A stretch of DNA of 64,000 nt from Macrococcoides bohemicum (GTDB lineage: Bacteria; Bacillota; Bacilli; Staphylococcales; Staphylococcaceae): NCBI RefSeq assembly GCF_003259675.1, contig NZ_PZJG01000005.1:113498-177497 (forward strand), in the 5' to 3' direction. The position numbers were made by a program, and so were the translations under genes. The notes under the pieces are model-generated. The model was not told where the DNA came from, ran no database searches, and saw only the letters and a program-made list of their open reading frames with translations. Of this stretch, positions 10,552 to 19,623 are shown one piece after another. Numbering within the stretch: position 1 is the stretch's first letter; every line of letters starts with the position of its first letter.

Positions 10552-11254
10552 ATATCTCGTTATTGGAGCAAGTGGTGATATTGGCAAACAAATAACACAT
10601 GATTTGTTATTTAAAGGGCATGAAGTAATTGCGCATTATAATAATACGGACATTACTGCTTTACAAAATGAATTTCAAAATGAAGCAATAAGTTTTGTTC
10701 AATTTGATTTAAGTAAACCACTTTATGAAAATCCATTACAGGACTGGATGACAAGTTATCTGGATGGTATGATCTATACAGCAGGAACTGCTTATTATGC
10801 ACCTATACAAGAAGTGACAACTGAAGCTATGGATGCTCAATATCATATTCACTTTTCAAACCTTGTAAAGTTAACTCAATTTGTTTTGAGTGGTATGCAA
10901 AACAATGAGTATGGCCGCATTGTTGTAATCAGCTCAATTTGGGGAGAAACTGGCAGTGCAACTGAATCCATCTATAGTGGCATGAAAGCAGCACAAATTG
11001 GCTTTATTAAATCCATGGCGAAAGAACTTATACAAACAAACATTACAGCAAATGTTGTAACACCCGGTGTAGTTAATGGTAAAATGACATTACAGTTAAA
11101 TGAAGAAGATATACAATTATTAATATCACAATTACCACAACAAAGGTTCATTTCACCGAAAGAAATTAGTCATACTGTATTGTATTTACTAGATGATTTA
11201 TCACAATCTATTACGGGTACAGTACAAAGCGTGAATGGTGGTTGGTATATATAG
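10544..11254 (+). CDS. ymfI: Short-chain dehydrogenase/reductase YmfI
   Basis: This is a Rossmann-fold NAD(P)H reductase of 236 residues. The N-terminal nucleotide loop GASGDIGKQI is at about residues 6-15. The catalytic Ser lies in VISSIWGETGSA and the YxxxK pair in YSGMKAAQ (Tyr near 145). In B. subtilis YmfI is reported to reduce a carbonyl on the elongation factor P modification. The conserved ymfF-ymfH-ymfI order suggests the same role here, but that is inference. The gene overlaps ymfH by eight bases. Confidence 0.9.
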   Translation: MGKYLVIGASGDIGKQITHDLLFKGHEVIAHYNNTDITALQNEFQNEAISFVQFDLSKPLYENPLQDWMTSYLDGMIYTAGTAYYAPIQEVTTEAMDAQYHIHFSNLVKLTQFVLSGMQNNEYGRIVVISSIWGETGSATESIYSGMKAAQIGFIKSMAKELIQTNITANVVTPGVVNGKMTLQLNEEDIQLLISQLPQQRFISPKEISHTVLYLLDDLSQSITGTVQSVNGGWYI

Positions 11255-11265
11255 GGGGTTTGTTA

Positions 11266-12060
11266 ATGACAGTAATTCAGGAAACGAAAGAATGGTATCT
11301 TGAATATGAAATTAAGATTAACAGAGCTGGTTTACTTGGAGATGTTTCAAGTTTACTTGGTGTTCTTGGCATCAGTATCATAACAATTAATGGTGTTGAT
11401 CAAGGTGTCCGTGGGTTATTAATTAAAACAGATGATCTTGAAAAAGTGACGCGTTTTGAAAATATTATCAGTCAGTTAGAAGATATTGAAATCATAAAAC
11501 TACGAAAACCTTTGTTACAGGACCGTTTAGCGGTTAGACATGGTCAGCATATTGAAAGAGATAATAAAAATAAGCATATCTTTAAATTTGTGCGTAAAGA
11601 TTTAGGTATCCTTGTAGATTTAATGGCGGAGTTGTTTAAGCAGGATGGCAACCTGGTGATTGGTGTGCGAGGGATGCCACGTGTAGGGAAAACAGAATCT
11701 GTCGTTGCTGCAAGTGTTTGTGCGCATAAGAAGTGGTTATTTATTTCTTCTACGATGATTAAACAAACCGTTCGTAATAAATTGTATAAGGGCGAGTATG
11801 ATGATAAGCATATCTTTATCATAGATGGCGCTTTGACTATTAAACAAAATGCTGAACATCTTAATCTTGTGAGAGAAGTTATGTCATTGCCTACAACAAA
11901 AGTTATAGAGCATCCAGATTTATTTGTACAGAAAACAGATTACACTTTAGAAGATTTTGATTATATTATAGAATTACGTGAAACAGAAGATCAGGAAATT
12001 ACGTACGAAAAGTTATCAAAGAACAGTTTATTTGATAATGACGAATTTGCGTTCTTTTAA
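11266..12060 (+). CDS. ymfK: YmfK-like protein (DUF3388)
   Basis: This 264-residue protein has an N-terminal ACT-like region (EYEIKINRAGLLGDVSSLLG) and then a P-loop-like stretch GVRGMPRVGKTESVVAA at about residues 137-153. The family is conserved next to ymfI and the RodZ-like gene in Firmicutes, and its function is not established. The ATG at 11266 follows AGGGGG; the upstream in-frame ATG at 11242 lies inside the end of ymfI and would place the ribosome site within the gene. An ATP- or GTP-binding role is an inference from GKT. Confidence 0.85.
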   Translation: MTVIQETKEWYLEYEIKINRAGLLGDVSSLLGVLGISIITINGVDQGVRGLLIKTDDLEKVTRFENIISQLEDIEIIKLRKPLLQDRLAVRHGQHIERDNKNKHIFKFVRKDLGILVDLMAELFKQDGNLVIGVRGMPRVGKTESVVAASVCAHKKWLFISSTMIKQTVRNKLYKGEYDDKHIFIIDGALTIKQNAEHLNLVREVMSLPTTKVIEHPDLFVQKTDYTLEDFDYIIELRETEDQEITYEKLSKNSLFDNDEFAFF

Positions 12061-12078
12061 GCTGTAAAGGGGGCAATT

Positions 12079-12936
12079 ATGAAACCAATCGGACAAATAT
12101 TACGTTCAAAACGTGAGTCGTTAGGTATGACATTAATAGATTTAGAGAAAAAAGTGAAAATTCAAAAGAAATACATAGAAATGATTGAGAAAAATGAGTT
12201 TGATCGTTTGCCTAATCCTGACTATACACGAGGTTTTATAGAGAAATATGCAAAAGCAGTTAATTTAAATGCAGAAAATCTATTGAAAGAGCATCAAAAT
12301 GAATTACCAACTAAAAAACTAAGTGCTAAAGAAGCAAGTAAACTCATTAAAAATACACAAACAACACGAAGTACAGATCAAAGTGTGCAAAAATTACTTG
12401 CATGGCTGTTAGGGATTATTCTTATAATGTTTTTAATTTGGCTTATATTTTCACAGTTTATCTTCACAGATAAAAATAGTGAGTGGCAGGCAGAAGATAT
12501 TAATAAGAGCCGTAGTGTTAAAGTTGAAAAAAAGACGGAAGAAAAACCTGTCGCATCTAAAACAGAACAGTCATCAAATGAAAAACGAAAAGAAAAAGAA
12601 AATGTGAAAGTCGAAGCATCGACTAAATTAACCTATAAAAACTTTGATGGTGCAAACCTAGCATATGAAGTAGAATCAACAGAACCGTTAAAACTTAAGA
12701 TAGATTCTAAAATACCAACATGGGTACAAATTTATGATGATAAAAAGAAAAATTATGCTTATAAAGAAACGAAAAGAGAATCATTCAATATCGATGAAAA
12801 AGTGAAAAATATCACGTTAATATCAGGGAACTCAACTTCAATGGAAGTATATATTAACGATAAGAAAGTTTCTGTACCAAAAGAAGCAGATAATTTAATT
12901 ACAAGAACATATTTCTTTAAAGTAATCAATAATTAA
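12079..12936 (+). CDS. rodZ: RodZ-like membrane HTH protein (YmfM)
   Basis: This is a bitopic protein of 285 residues that helps position the cell-wall synthesis machinery. The N-terminal Cro/CI-type helix-turn-helix domain covers about residues 3-75 (GQILRSKRESLGMTLIDLEK at its start). A single membrane helix is at about 107-132. A Lys/Glu-rich linker follows, then a C-terminal beta domain (about 190-280) of the DUF4115 kind. The gene lies directly before pgsA, as in other Firmicutes. A GGGGGC ribosome site precedes the ATG. Confidence 0.9.
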   Translation: MKPIGQILRSKRESLGMTLIDLEKKVKIQKKYIEMIEKNEFDRLPNPDYTRGFIEKYAKAVNLNAENLLKEHQNELPTKKLSAKEASKLIKNTQTTRSTDQSVQKLLAWLLGIILIMFLIWLIFSQFIFTDKNSEWQAEDINKSRSVKVEKKTEEKPVASKTEQSSNEKRKEKENVKVEASTKLTYKNFDGANLAYEVESTEPLKLKIDSKIPTWVQIYDDKKKNYAYKETKRESFNIDEKVKNITLISGNSTSMEVYINDKKVSVPKEADNLITRTYFFKVINN

Positions 12937-12969
12937 TTGATTTAAACTAATAAGTAAAGGAAGTTAATA

Positions 12970-13551
12970 ATGAATATACCAAATCAAATTACAGTTGCAC
13001 GCGTATTGCTCATACCTGTATTTCTAGTGTTTTTACTAGCAGATTTTAATATGGGGAAAATGAGCTTTTTAGGTAGTGATACGATGCGTATTGAACAATT
13101 TATTGCAGCTTGTATTTTTATCTTTGCATCACTGACAGACTGGATTGACGGCTATTTAGCAAGAAAATGGCAGCTTGTAACGAATATGGGGAAATTTTTA
13201 GATCCGTTAGCTGACAAGCTACTCGTATCAAGTGGATTGATTGCTTTAGTAGAACTAGGGTTAATTCCATCATGGATGGCTATTGTGATTATCGCAAGAG
13301 AATTTGCAGTTACCGGTTTACGTCTATTGCAAATCGAGCAGGGATTTGTTTCTGCTGCTGGCCAATTAGGAAAGATTAAGACTGCAGTAACGATGTTAGC
13401 AATGACATTATTATTGCTTAATGAGCCATTCAATCAGATGATTGGATTTAAGCTGGGTTACCCATTGATGTATATCGCTGTATTTTTCACTATATTGTCT
13501 GGTATTGAATATTTTTATCATGGCAGAAACGTCTTTAAAAATTCCAAATAA
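12970..13551 (+). CDS. pgsA: Phosphatidylglycerophosphate synthase
   Basis: The enzyme joins CDP-diacylglycerol and glycerol 3-phosphate in the committed step of phosphatidylglycerol synthesis. The protein is an integral membrane CDP-alcohol phosphatidyltransferase of 193 residues. The family motif DGxxARxxxxxxxxGxxxDxxxD is visible as DGYLAR ... GKFLDPLAD at about residues 60-82. Several membrane helices follow. The next gene in S. aureus is cinA, but here a terminator and the recA promoter follow. Confidence 0.96.
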   Translation: MNIPNQITVARVLLIPVFLVFLLADFNMGKMSFLGSDTMRIEQFIAACIFIFASLTDWIDGYLARKWQLVTNMGKFLDPLADKLLVSSGLIALVELGLIPSWMAIVIIAREFAVTGLRLLQIEQGFVSAAGQLGKIKTAVTMLAMTLLLLNEPFNQMIGFKLGYPLMYIAVFFTILSGIEYFYHGRNVFKNSK

Positions 13552-13555
13552 TATT

Positions 13556-13586
13556 AAGGGCTAAGTATATCTTAGCTCTTTTTTTC
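13556..13586 (+). terminator. Terminator after pgsA
   Basis: Stem arms 13556-13565 and 13571-13580 (one G-U pair), loop TATAT, then a run of seven or more T residues. It ends the ftsK-to-pgsA run. Confidence 0.88.
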
Positions 13587-13674
13587 TAAAATTTTACTTT
13601 ATTCAAAAATTAATAAGGATAATCACAGAAAATATAGTGTATGTTCCCATTTTTAAAGAAAATATAAAAAAATA

Positions 13675-13688
13675 CAAACATGCGTTCG
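13675..13688 (+). promoter_or_regulatory. LexA (SOS) box upstream of recA
   Basis: The site CAAACATGCGTTCG matches the Gram-positive SOS box CGAAC-N4-GTTCG at all but one position. It lies nine bases upstream of the recA -35 element. Confidence 0.75.
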
Positions 13689-13696
13689 CTTTTTAC

Positions 13697-13725
13697 TTGC
13701 TAAATTAATAAATAATCAGTATAGT
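13697..13725 (+). promoter_or_regulatory. recA promoter
   Basis: TTGCTA at 13697-13702 and TATAGT at 13720-13725 with a 17-base spacer, placing the start of transcription about 115 bases before the recA start codon. Confidence 0.65.
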
Positions 13726-13847
13726 ATTATTTGTAGTGAGTAATGAGGTTACGATATAAATATTTGAAATAGTGAAATATATGTAAGTGATATATGAGTA
13801 ACATAAAACAACAAACAATGATTGTAATTATAGGAGGACTCGAACAT

Positions 13848-14909
13848 ATGAGTGAACGTCAACAAGCTTTAGATACAGTAATTAAGAATATGGAAAAATC
13901 TTTTGGTAAAGGTGCGGTAATGAAACTAGGAGAAAATGCTACACGTAATGTGTCAGCGGTTTCTTCAGGATCGATTACACTGGATAATGCTTTAGGTATA
14001 GGCGGATATCCTAAAGGACGTATCATTGAAATATATGGACCGGAGAGTTCTGGTAAAACTACAGTTGCTTTACATGCAATTGCTGAAGTACAGAAACAAG
14101 GTGGTATTGCAGCATTTATCGATGCAGAGCATGCACTTGATCCAGTTTATGCACAAAAATTAGGTGTAGATATTGATAATCTTTATTTATCACAACCTGA
14201 TCACGGTGAACAAGGTTTAGAAATCGCAGAAGCATTTGTGCGTAGTGGTGCTGTCGATATTATCGTAGTCGATTCAGTAGCTGCATTAACGCCTAAAGCT
14301 GAGATTGAAGGGGAAATGGGAGATTCTCATATGGGTCTTCAGGCGCGTTTAATGTCTCAGGCATTACGTAAACTTTCAGGTGCAGTTTCTAAATCAAATA
14401 CGATTGCAATATTTATTAACCAGGTTCGTGAAAAGATTGGTGTTATGTTTGGTAACCCTGAGACAACACCTGGTGGTCGTGCACTTAAATTCTACTCTTC
14501 AGTACGTTTAGAAGTACGTCGTGCAGAACAGTTAAAACAAGGTCAGGATATTGTAGGTAACCGTACTAAGATTAAAGTTGTTAAAAATAAAGTAGCACCA
14601 CCATTTAAAGTTGCAGAAGTGGATATTATGTATGGTCAAGGTATTTCTCGTGAAGGTGAAATGGTTGATTTAGGTGCAGAGTATGAAGTACTACAAAAAT
14701 CTGGCGCATGGTATTCATATGAAGGTGAACGTATTGGACAGGGACGTGAGAACATTAAAACATACTTACGTGAAAATCCGGAAGTTCGTGACGAAATTGA
14801 TATGAAGATTCGTAAAGCGATGGGAATCGGTGAAGATAAAGATGCAGTTAAAGCTGAAACACCGGGTACACCACCAGCAGAAGATTTGTTTGATGATGAA
14901 TTAGTATAA
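13848..14909 (+). CDS. recA: Recombinase RecA
   Basis: RecA forms ATP-dependent filaments on single-stranded DNA, catalyses strand exchange and activates LexA self-cleavage. The Walker A GPESSGKT is at about residues 65-72, [13 protein letters not shown] and the VVDSVAAL Walker B follow, and the L2 region reads [22 protein letters not shown]. At 353 aa it has the usual length. The ATG at 13848 was chosen because TAGGAGGA precedes it and MSERQQALD is the family start; an upstream in-frame ATG at 13794 has no such support. It is monocistronic, with a LexA box, its own promoter and a strong terminator. Confidence 0.98.
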   Translation: MSERQQALDTVIKNMEKSFGKGAVMKLGENATRNVSAVSSGSITLDNALGIGGYPKGRIIEIYGPESSGKTTVALHAIAEVQKQGGIAAFIDAEHALDPVYAQKLGVDIDNLYLSQPDHGEQGLEIAEAFVRSGAVDIIVVDSVAALTPKAEIEGEMGDSHMGLQARLMSQALRKLSGAVSKSNTIAIFINQVREKIGVMFGNPETTPGGRALKFYSSVRLEVRRAEQLKQGQDIVGNRTKIKVVKNKVAPPFKVAEVDIMYGQGISREGEMVDLGAEYEVLQKSGAWYSYEGERIGQGRENIKTYLRENPEVRDEIDMKIRKAMGIGEDKDAVKAETPGTPPAEDLFDDELV

Positions 14910-14918
14910 TATTTCGAA

Positions 14919-14966
14919 TCCGAATAATATGTTATGAAACAAAATAACATGTTATTCGGATTTTTG
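14919..14966 (+). terminator. Terminator of recA
   Basis: A 17-bp stem (14919-14935 with 14944-14960, one G-U pair) with an eight-base loop is followed by TTTTTG. Confidence 0.92.
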
Positions 14967-15136
14967 TAATATTTCAACAATTAATTAATTATACGTTAAA
15001 TTATTTTCTACTTATCTTGACACGCTTAACTTATTAAACGTACAATTAATTTGTATATGAAATAAGTGGTATTTTATTTCTGTACTGAAGTCTTATGTAT
15101 AACTAGATGAAAAAAAGCAAATAAGGAGGTGTTTAT

Positions 15137-16696
15137 GTGGATCTATTAACCCTCTTATACATTTTGCTTGGAATAATTCTAGGTGTTGGTGTAGGGTATG
15201 TATTAGCAAAAAATAGCTTAACTAATCAGCAAAATCAAGCGCGTACAACTGCTGAACATATTATTAGTGAAGCAAACAAAGAAGCTGAAAGTCTTAAAAA
15301 GGAAAAATTACTTGAAGCAAAAGAAGAGAATCAAGTAAGAAGTGATCGTTTAGAAGCGGAGTATAAAGAACGTCGTTCAGACCTTGCAAGACATGAAGCA
15401 AGACTACTTCAAAAAGAAGAAAACTTAGATCGTAAAAGTGAACTTTTAGATAAAAAGGATGAACTTTTAGAACAAAAAGAATCTAAAATTGAAGAAAAAC
15501 AACAACATGTAGATGCGTTAGAGCAAAGTGTCCAAGACATTATAGTAAAACATGAACAAGAATTAACACGCATCTCCGGACTGACGCAAGAAGAAGCAAA
15601 ACAGGAAATCATTGATCAAGTTGAAGATGAATTAACACATGACATTGCTGTTATGGTGAAGGAAAAAGAACAAGAAGCAAAAATGCAGGTTGATAAAAAA
15701 GCCAAAATGGTACTTGCAACTACAGTTCAACGTTTAGCAGCAGAACATACTTCAGAATCAACTGTATCAGTAATTAACCTTCCAAATGATGAAATGAAAG
15801 GTAGAATTATCGGTCGTGAAGGTCGAAATATTCGTACATTAGAAACGTTAACAGGTATTGATTTAATCATTGATGATACACCTGAAGCGGTCATTTTATC
15901 TGGATTCGACCCAATCAGACGTGAAATTGCTAAAACAGCATTAGAAGCTTTAGTTTCAGATGGAAGAATTCACCCTGGACGTATTGAAGAGATGGTTGAA
16001 AAAGCGCGTAAATCTGTTGACGAAATTATTCGTGAAGCAGGGGAAGCAGCGACTTTTGAACTTGGTATACATAATTTACATCCAGACTTAGTGAAGATTT
16101 TAGGACGCATGAAGTTCCGTACGAGTTATGGGCAAAATGTGCTGAAACATTCTATTGAAGTAGCACATTTATCAGGAATGCTTGCAGCTGAACTTGGTGA
16201 AGATATTACTTTAGCAAAACGTGCAGGATTATTACATGATATCGGTAAAGCGATTGACCATGAAGTTGAAGGATCACATGTTGAAATAGGTGTGGATTTA
16301 GCGAAGAAATATCGTGAACATCCTACAGTAATTAATGCGATTCACTCACATCATGGTGATATTGAACCGAACAGTGTTATCTCAGTACTTGTTGCAGCAG
16401 CTGATGCGTTAAGCGCAGCAAGACCTGGAGCAAGACGAGAAACATTAGAGAATTATGTAAGACGTCTTGAACGATTGGAACAAATCTCTGAAAGTTATGA
16501 TGGAGTTGAAAAATCATTTGCGATTCAAGCTGGACGCGAGATTAGAATTATCGTTTCGCCAGAAGACGTTGATGATTTAAAAGCACATCGTATTGCAAGA
16601 GATATTAAAAATCAGATTGAAGAAGAGTTACAATATCCTGGTCACATTAAAGTGACAGTCGTCAGAGAAATGCGTGCGATTGAATACGCGAAATAA
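15137..16696 (+). CDS. rny: Ribonuclease Y
   Basis: RNase Y is the membrane-bound endonuclease that initiates decay of many mRNAs in Firmicutes. The protein has 519 residues: a single N-terminal membrane helix (about 3-24), a long charged coiled coil (about 30-190), a KH domain with [12 protein letters not shown] (about 225-236) and an HD domain with [12 protein letters not shown] (His-Asp near 367). The GTG start at 15137 follows AAGGAGGTG. The ATG two bases earlier is in another frame. The gene has its own strong terminator. YmdB and RicA, both functionally linked to RNase Y in B. subtilis, are encoded nearby. Confidence 0.97.
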   Translation: MDLLTLLYILLGIILGVGVGYVLAKNSLTNQQNQARTTAEHIISEANKEAESLKKEKLLEAKEENQVRSDRLEAEYKERRSDLARHEARLLQKEENLDRKSELLDKKDELLEQKESKIEEKQQHVDALEQSVQDIIVKHEQELTRISGLTQEEAKQEIIDQVEDELTHDIAVMVKEKEQEAKMQVDKKAKMVLATTVQRLAAEHTSESTVSVINLPNDEMKGRIIGREGRNIRTLETLTGIDLIIDDTPEAVILSGFDPIRREIAKTALEALVSDGRIHPGRIEEMVEKARKSVDEIIREAGEAATFELGIHNLHPDLVKILGRMKFRTSYGQNVLKHSIEVAHLSGMLAAELGEDITLAKRAGLLHDIGKAIDHEVEGSHVEIGVDLAKKYREHPTVINAIHSHHGDIEPNSVISVLVAAADALSAARPGARRETLENYVRRLERLEQISESYDGVEKSFAIQAGREIRIIVSPEDVDDLKAHRIARDIKNQIEEELQYPGHIKVTVVREMRAIEYAK

Positions 16697-16709
16697 TTAT
16701 AACAATATT

Positions 16710-16757
16710 AACAACGCTTAAAGCTATAAAGCTTTAAGCGTTGTTTTTTAATTTTTT
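16710..16757 (+). terminator. Terminator of rny
   Basis: A perfect 15-bp stem (16710-16724 with 16731-16745) with the loop TATAAA is followed by a T-rich run. It separates rny from the two unknown genes. Confidence 0.93.
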
Positions 16758-16828
16758 GAAGGTAAATAGTATATGTAATGGAAATATATTATAATTAAAT
16801 TATTCTTATTCTAGAGAGGATGATGAAT

Positions 16829-17419
16829 TTGATGGATACACATCATAAAGAGAAGATTAAACAAACAATATTACCACTATATGCATTGTTTTTTGACGCA
16901 TTACCAAATGATTTAGGATTAAGCATTCAAACGAATATCAATTTACCTGATATGTCTGATCACTTTGAATCATATTGCATTCATGAAGAATACACTACTT
17001 TTTCCAGGATGAAGGAGACATCAATTAAAGCGCAAAAGAATGCTATGAAATCCATTAGCCATCCTCTGCAAGATTTACTTCAGTTATATGAGCAACCAGA
17101 TATAAAGTCGATGTTACAACAAATTAAAGATATTGATAGCGTTCCAACAATACAAAGTAAAATGCAGCATAATAGTAATATCATCAATAAATATTTTTTT
17201 GATACAAACCAAAAGAGTGAAGTGATTGAAAATCATCATGAAAATTTAATAAATAAACAATTAAGTGAACTTAGTGAAAATAAAAAAGAGGTCTTCATTC
17301 ATTTACCACCTATCAATAAAAATAATATTGATATTTTAATTTCTATTTTCTGCGGGAAATATTCAGCTATTCAATTCGCCTTTGCAGGTGATAATATTAT
17401 AGGTATACATATTGTATAA
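16829..17419 (+). CDS. Unknown soluble protein between rny and ymdB (about 196 aa)
   Basis: I do not recognise this protein. It is hydrophilic, without signal peptide or membrane helix, and rich in Asn, Gln, His and Lys. It contains a helical middle (LQDLLQLYEQPDIKSMLQQI) and a Gly/Phe-rich C-terminal strand segment (IQFAFAGDNIIGIHIV). Three in-frame starts crowd here (ATG 16820, ATG 16823, TTG 16829, ATG 16832). The GAGAGG at 16814-16819 abuts the first, so TTG 16829 or ATG 16832 is most likely used. A TATAAT lies at 16790-16795. It is 11 bases upstream of a membrane-protein gene and probably co-transcribed with it and ymdB. Confidence 0.75.
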   Translation: MMDTHHKEKIKQTILPLYALFFDALPNDLGLSIQTNINLPDMSDHFESYCIHEEYTTFSRMKETSIKAQKNAMKSISHPLQDLLQLYEQPDIKSMLQQIKDIDSVPTIQSKMQHNSNIINKYFFDTNQKSEVIENHHENLINKQLSELSENKKEVFIHLPPINKNNIDILISIFCGKYSAIQFAFAGDNIIGIHIV

Positions 17420-17430
17420 GGAGTGAAGCT

Positions 17431-18192
17431 ATGGAAAAACGTGTAAAGATTTATTTATGTATAGCTGCAATATTAATTTTACTATCTTTATTACCGCTCC
17501 TTGAAGCTTACATGCTTCATTCAAATAGACAAACTGCAAACAACGAAAGGTTATTAACTGAACTAACGATTGATAAAAAGAATATTACCGAAGTGAATGC
17601 CGCTGATAATATTAATGTTGATATGATTAGTGTTGAACATATATTTACTGATGATAAAGGGAAAGAAATAGTTGCGCACAGTATGGATGAATATCAAAAA
17701 TTAATGAAAAAAAGCGTTAGCTATTCTCGAACCTATCAGTTAGGAGATCAGACGATACAGTTTACTGAGAATATCAATAAAAAACGTGTGAGTGAAATTC
17801 TGATAAATAAGAAGAAAGTAAATATAAATATTAAAACGATTCAACAATTAAATAATCATTATGTGTATACTCCCTTAATCTTTGAAAAGAAAATAGCGAC
17901 TGGTGAAACATTATTAATGTTAATGCAGCAAAATAAAGAAGATATTCGTTATATAGGTTTACAAAGTCATGATGACAATACAGTTGGTAAAACGACGCTT
18001 GAAGCGATTGATTTAGATGGTGTGTGGAATAATCGTATGAATTTGGTTGGTTTTAATACTTTACCGAAACAGTATCTGAGTTATTATATTTTTCATCTTT
18101 CTATATTTTATCCATTGCTCACATTGATTCTAGGACTATTTTTATGTTATATATGTTATTTGAGAGTGAAAACAACACGAGTGAAAGAATGA
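17431..18192 (+). CDS. Unknown membrane protein with extracytoplasmic domain (253 aa)
   Basis: I do not recognise this protein. One hydrophobic helix lies at about residues 7-28 and another at about 218-242, followed by a short basic tail (RVKTTRVKE). The approximately 190 residues between them are polar and probably lie outside the membrane, because the positive residues (MEKRVK and the C-terminal tail) favour both ends being cytoplasmic. There is no cysteine-based lipobox. It is preceded by a GGAG site and sits between the soluble unknown and ymdB with spacings of 11 and 7 bases, so the three probably form one transcript. A sensor, scaffold or transporter-accessory role is possible; none can be shown. 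Confidence 0.8.
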   Translation: MEKRVKIYLCIAAILILLSLLPLLEAYMLHSNRQTANNERLLTELTIDKKNITEVNAADNINVDMISVEHIFTDDKGKEIVAHSMDEYQKLMKKSVSYSRTYQLGDQTIQFTENINKKRVSEILINKKKVNINIKTIQQLNNHYVYTPLIFEKKIATGETLLMLMQQNKEDIRYIGLQSHDDNTVGKTTLEAIDLDGVWNNRMNLVGFNTLPKQYLSYYIFHLSIFYPLLTLILGLFLCYICYLRVKTTRVKE

Positions 18193-18199
18193 GGAAGCT

Positions 18200-18991
18200 A
18201 TGAGAATATTATTTATTGGTGATGTTGTAGGAGCTATCGGTAGAGATATGCTAGCAGAATATTTACCACAACTGAAGAAAAAGTATGGACCGAATATTAC
18301 GATTGTTAATGGTGAAAATGCAGCACATGGTAGAGGGATTACAGAAAAAATCTATAAGGAAATGATGACTTTAGGTGTAGACTGCGTAACGCTCGGCAAT
18401 CATACGTACGGCCAGCGTGACAGTTATGAATTATTAAATAGTGATGTAAAGATGATACGTCCCGCAAACTATCCGGATGATAATCCTGGAAAAGGAATGC
18501 AGATTATCAAATTTAATGACAAAAAGATTGCTGTCATCAATTTGCAGGGGCGCGCATTTATGCAGCAGATTGATTGTCCATTTAAAAAGTTTGATTTACT
18601 TTATGAAACTGCTAAAAAAGAAACGGATTATATCTTTGTTGATTTTCATGCTGAGACAACAAGTGAAAAAGGCGCTTTTGGATATTATGTGGATGGACGA
18701 GCAAGTGTTGTTGTAGGTACACACACACATATTCAGACAAGTGATAACCGAATGCTTGATAAAGGTACAGGGTTTATTACAGATGTTGGTATGACTGGTT
18801 ATTATGATGGTATATTAGGCATTAATAAAGATGAAGTCATCCACCGCTTTTTAACATCGATGCCGGTTAAACACGTCGTCCCGGAAAAAGGAAGAGGCGT
18901 GCTGAGTGGCGTTTTTATAGAGCTTAAGACAGATGGGACAACGAAGAAGATAGAAAGAATATTAATTAATCAGGATAATCCATTGAAATAG
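18200..18991 (+). CDS. ymdB: YmdB-family metallophosphoesterase (2',3'-cAMP phosphodiesterase)
   Basis: The 263-residue protein belongs to the YmdB family, whose B. subtilis member hydrolyses 2',3'-cyclic nucleotides and influences biofilm and motility decisions. The dinuclear metal site motifs are all present: GDVVGAIGRD (about residues 6-15), NGENAAHGRG (about 39), GNHTYGQ (about 68), FHAETTSEK (about 150) and GTHTHIQTSD (about 175). The position downstream of rny is conserved across Firmicutes, although here two extra genes intervene. A GAGGAAGC site precedes the ATG, and the next gene starts ten bases after the stop. Confidence 0.95.
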   Translation: MRILFIGDVVGAIGRDMLAEYLPQLKKKYGPNITIVNGENAAHGRGITEKIYKEMMTLGVDCVTLGNHTYGQRDSYELLNSDVKMIRPANYPDDNPGKGMQIIKFNDKKIAVINLQGRAFMQQIDCPFKKFDLLYETAKKETDYIFVDFHAETTSEKGAFGYYVDGRASVVVGTHTHIQTSDNRMLDKGTGFITDVGMTGYYDGILGINKDEVIHRFLTSMPVKHVVPEKGRGVLSGVFIELKTDGTTKKIERILINQDNPLK

Positions 18992-19001
18992 AGAGGGAAG
19001 A

Positions 19002-19517
19002 ATGTTTAGTAAGAAAAATGAAAAACCATTTTTAAATAAAAGAGATCAAATCAGTTATACAGACAATGCACTTGATTTTTATAACTATGCTGAAGCAATG
19101 TTATTTGATAAAAATGTTATACTCACATTTAAACAAATTACACCAGCGGGCACAGTTAAACAAAGAAAACTTGTTATGTCAGGAATTGTGGCAAAGGTCA
19201 TTGCTGAAACTTTTATTGAGCCACTAAAAGATTACAAAAAATTTGAAGGTGAAATTGATAGATATCATGTAGATTTCTATAATACACATGATAACAACTC
19301 ACAAACATTAGATGAGACATTATTATATATTCATGATTTTGAAATTGCTTTCAGTCAAATCGCATTCCTATTACAATTCGAACAGGATACTGCTTTTGAA
19401 GATGTATATTATGAAGCATTTATCGTTAATCCAGAACTTGCAGTTTATCTGAAAGAAATCCTGGATGATGTAGTGTATCAATTCGAAGGTAAATTTGGTG
19501 TAATTGAATTAGATTAA
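19002..19517 (+). CDS. Uncharacterised cytosolic protein downstream of ymdB (171 aa)
   Basis: I cannot assign a family. The protein is acidic, soluble and aromatic-rich (repeated Phe/Tyr, for example DFYNYAEAMLFDKN and FEDVYYEAFIVNPE), with no signal peptide or membrane helix and no cysteine. It starts with an ATG preceded by GAGAGGGAAG, ten bases after ymdB, so co-transcription with ymdB is likely. A strong hairpin follows. It could be a regulatory or structural partner of YmdB, but only linkage suggests this. Confidence 0.82.
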   Translation: MFSKKNEKPFLNKRDQISYTDNALDFYNYAEAMLFDKNVILTFKQITPAGTVKQRKLVMSGIVAKVIAETFIEPLKDYKKFEGEIDRYHVDFYNTHDNNSQTLDETLLYIHDFEIAFSQIAFLLQFEQDTAFEDVYYEAFIVNPELAVYLKEILDDVVYQFEGKFGVIELD

Positions 19518-19549
19518 TCGTATCGGCCATTCGACTGATTTTTTATTGA

Positions 19550-19590
19550 AGAACCACTTGTCTATGTTAAGACAAGTGGTTCTTTGTTAT
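19550..19590 (+). terminator. Terminator between the 171-aa gene and korA
   Basis: A perfect 13-bp stem (19550-19562 with 19571-19583) is followed by a moderately T-rich stretch. It ends the unknown-unknown-ymdB-unknown transcript. Confidence 0.8.
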
Positions 19591-19623
19591 ATTATAATAA
19601 GTGATTAAAGTAGGAGGGTATTT

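Noticed and set aside
14636..14980. A minus-strand frame covering the 3' end of recA
   Set aside because: It reads through the recA terminator hairpin and overlaps conserved RecA coding sequence.
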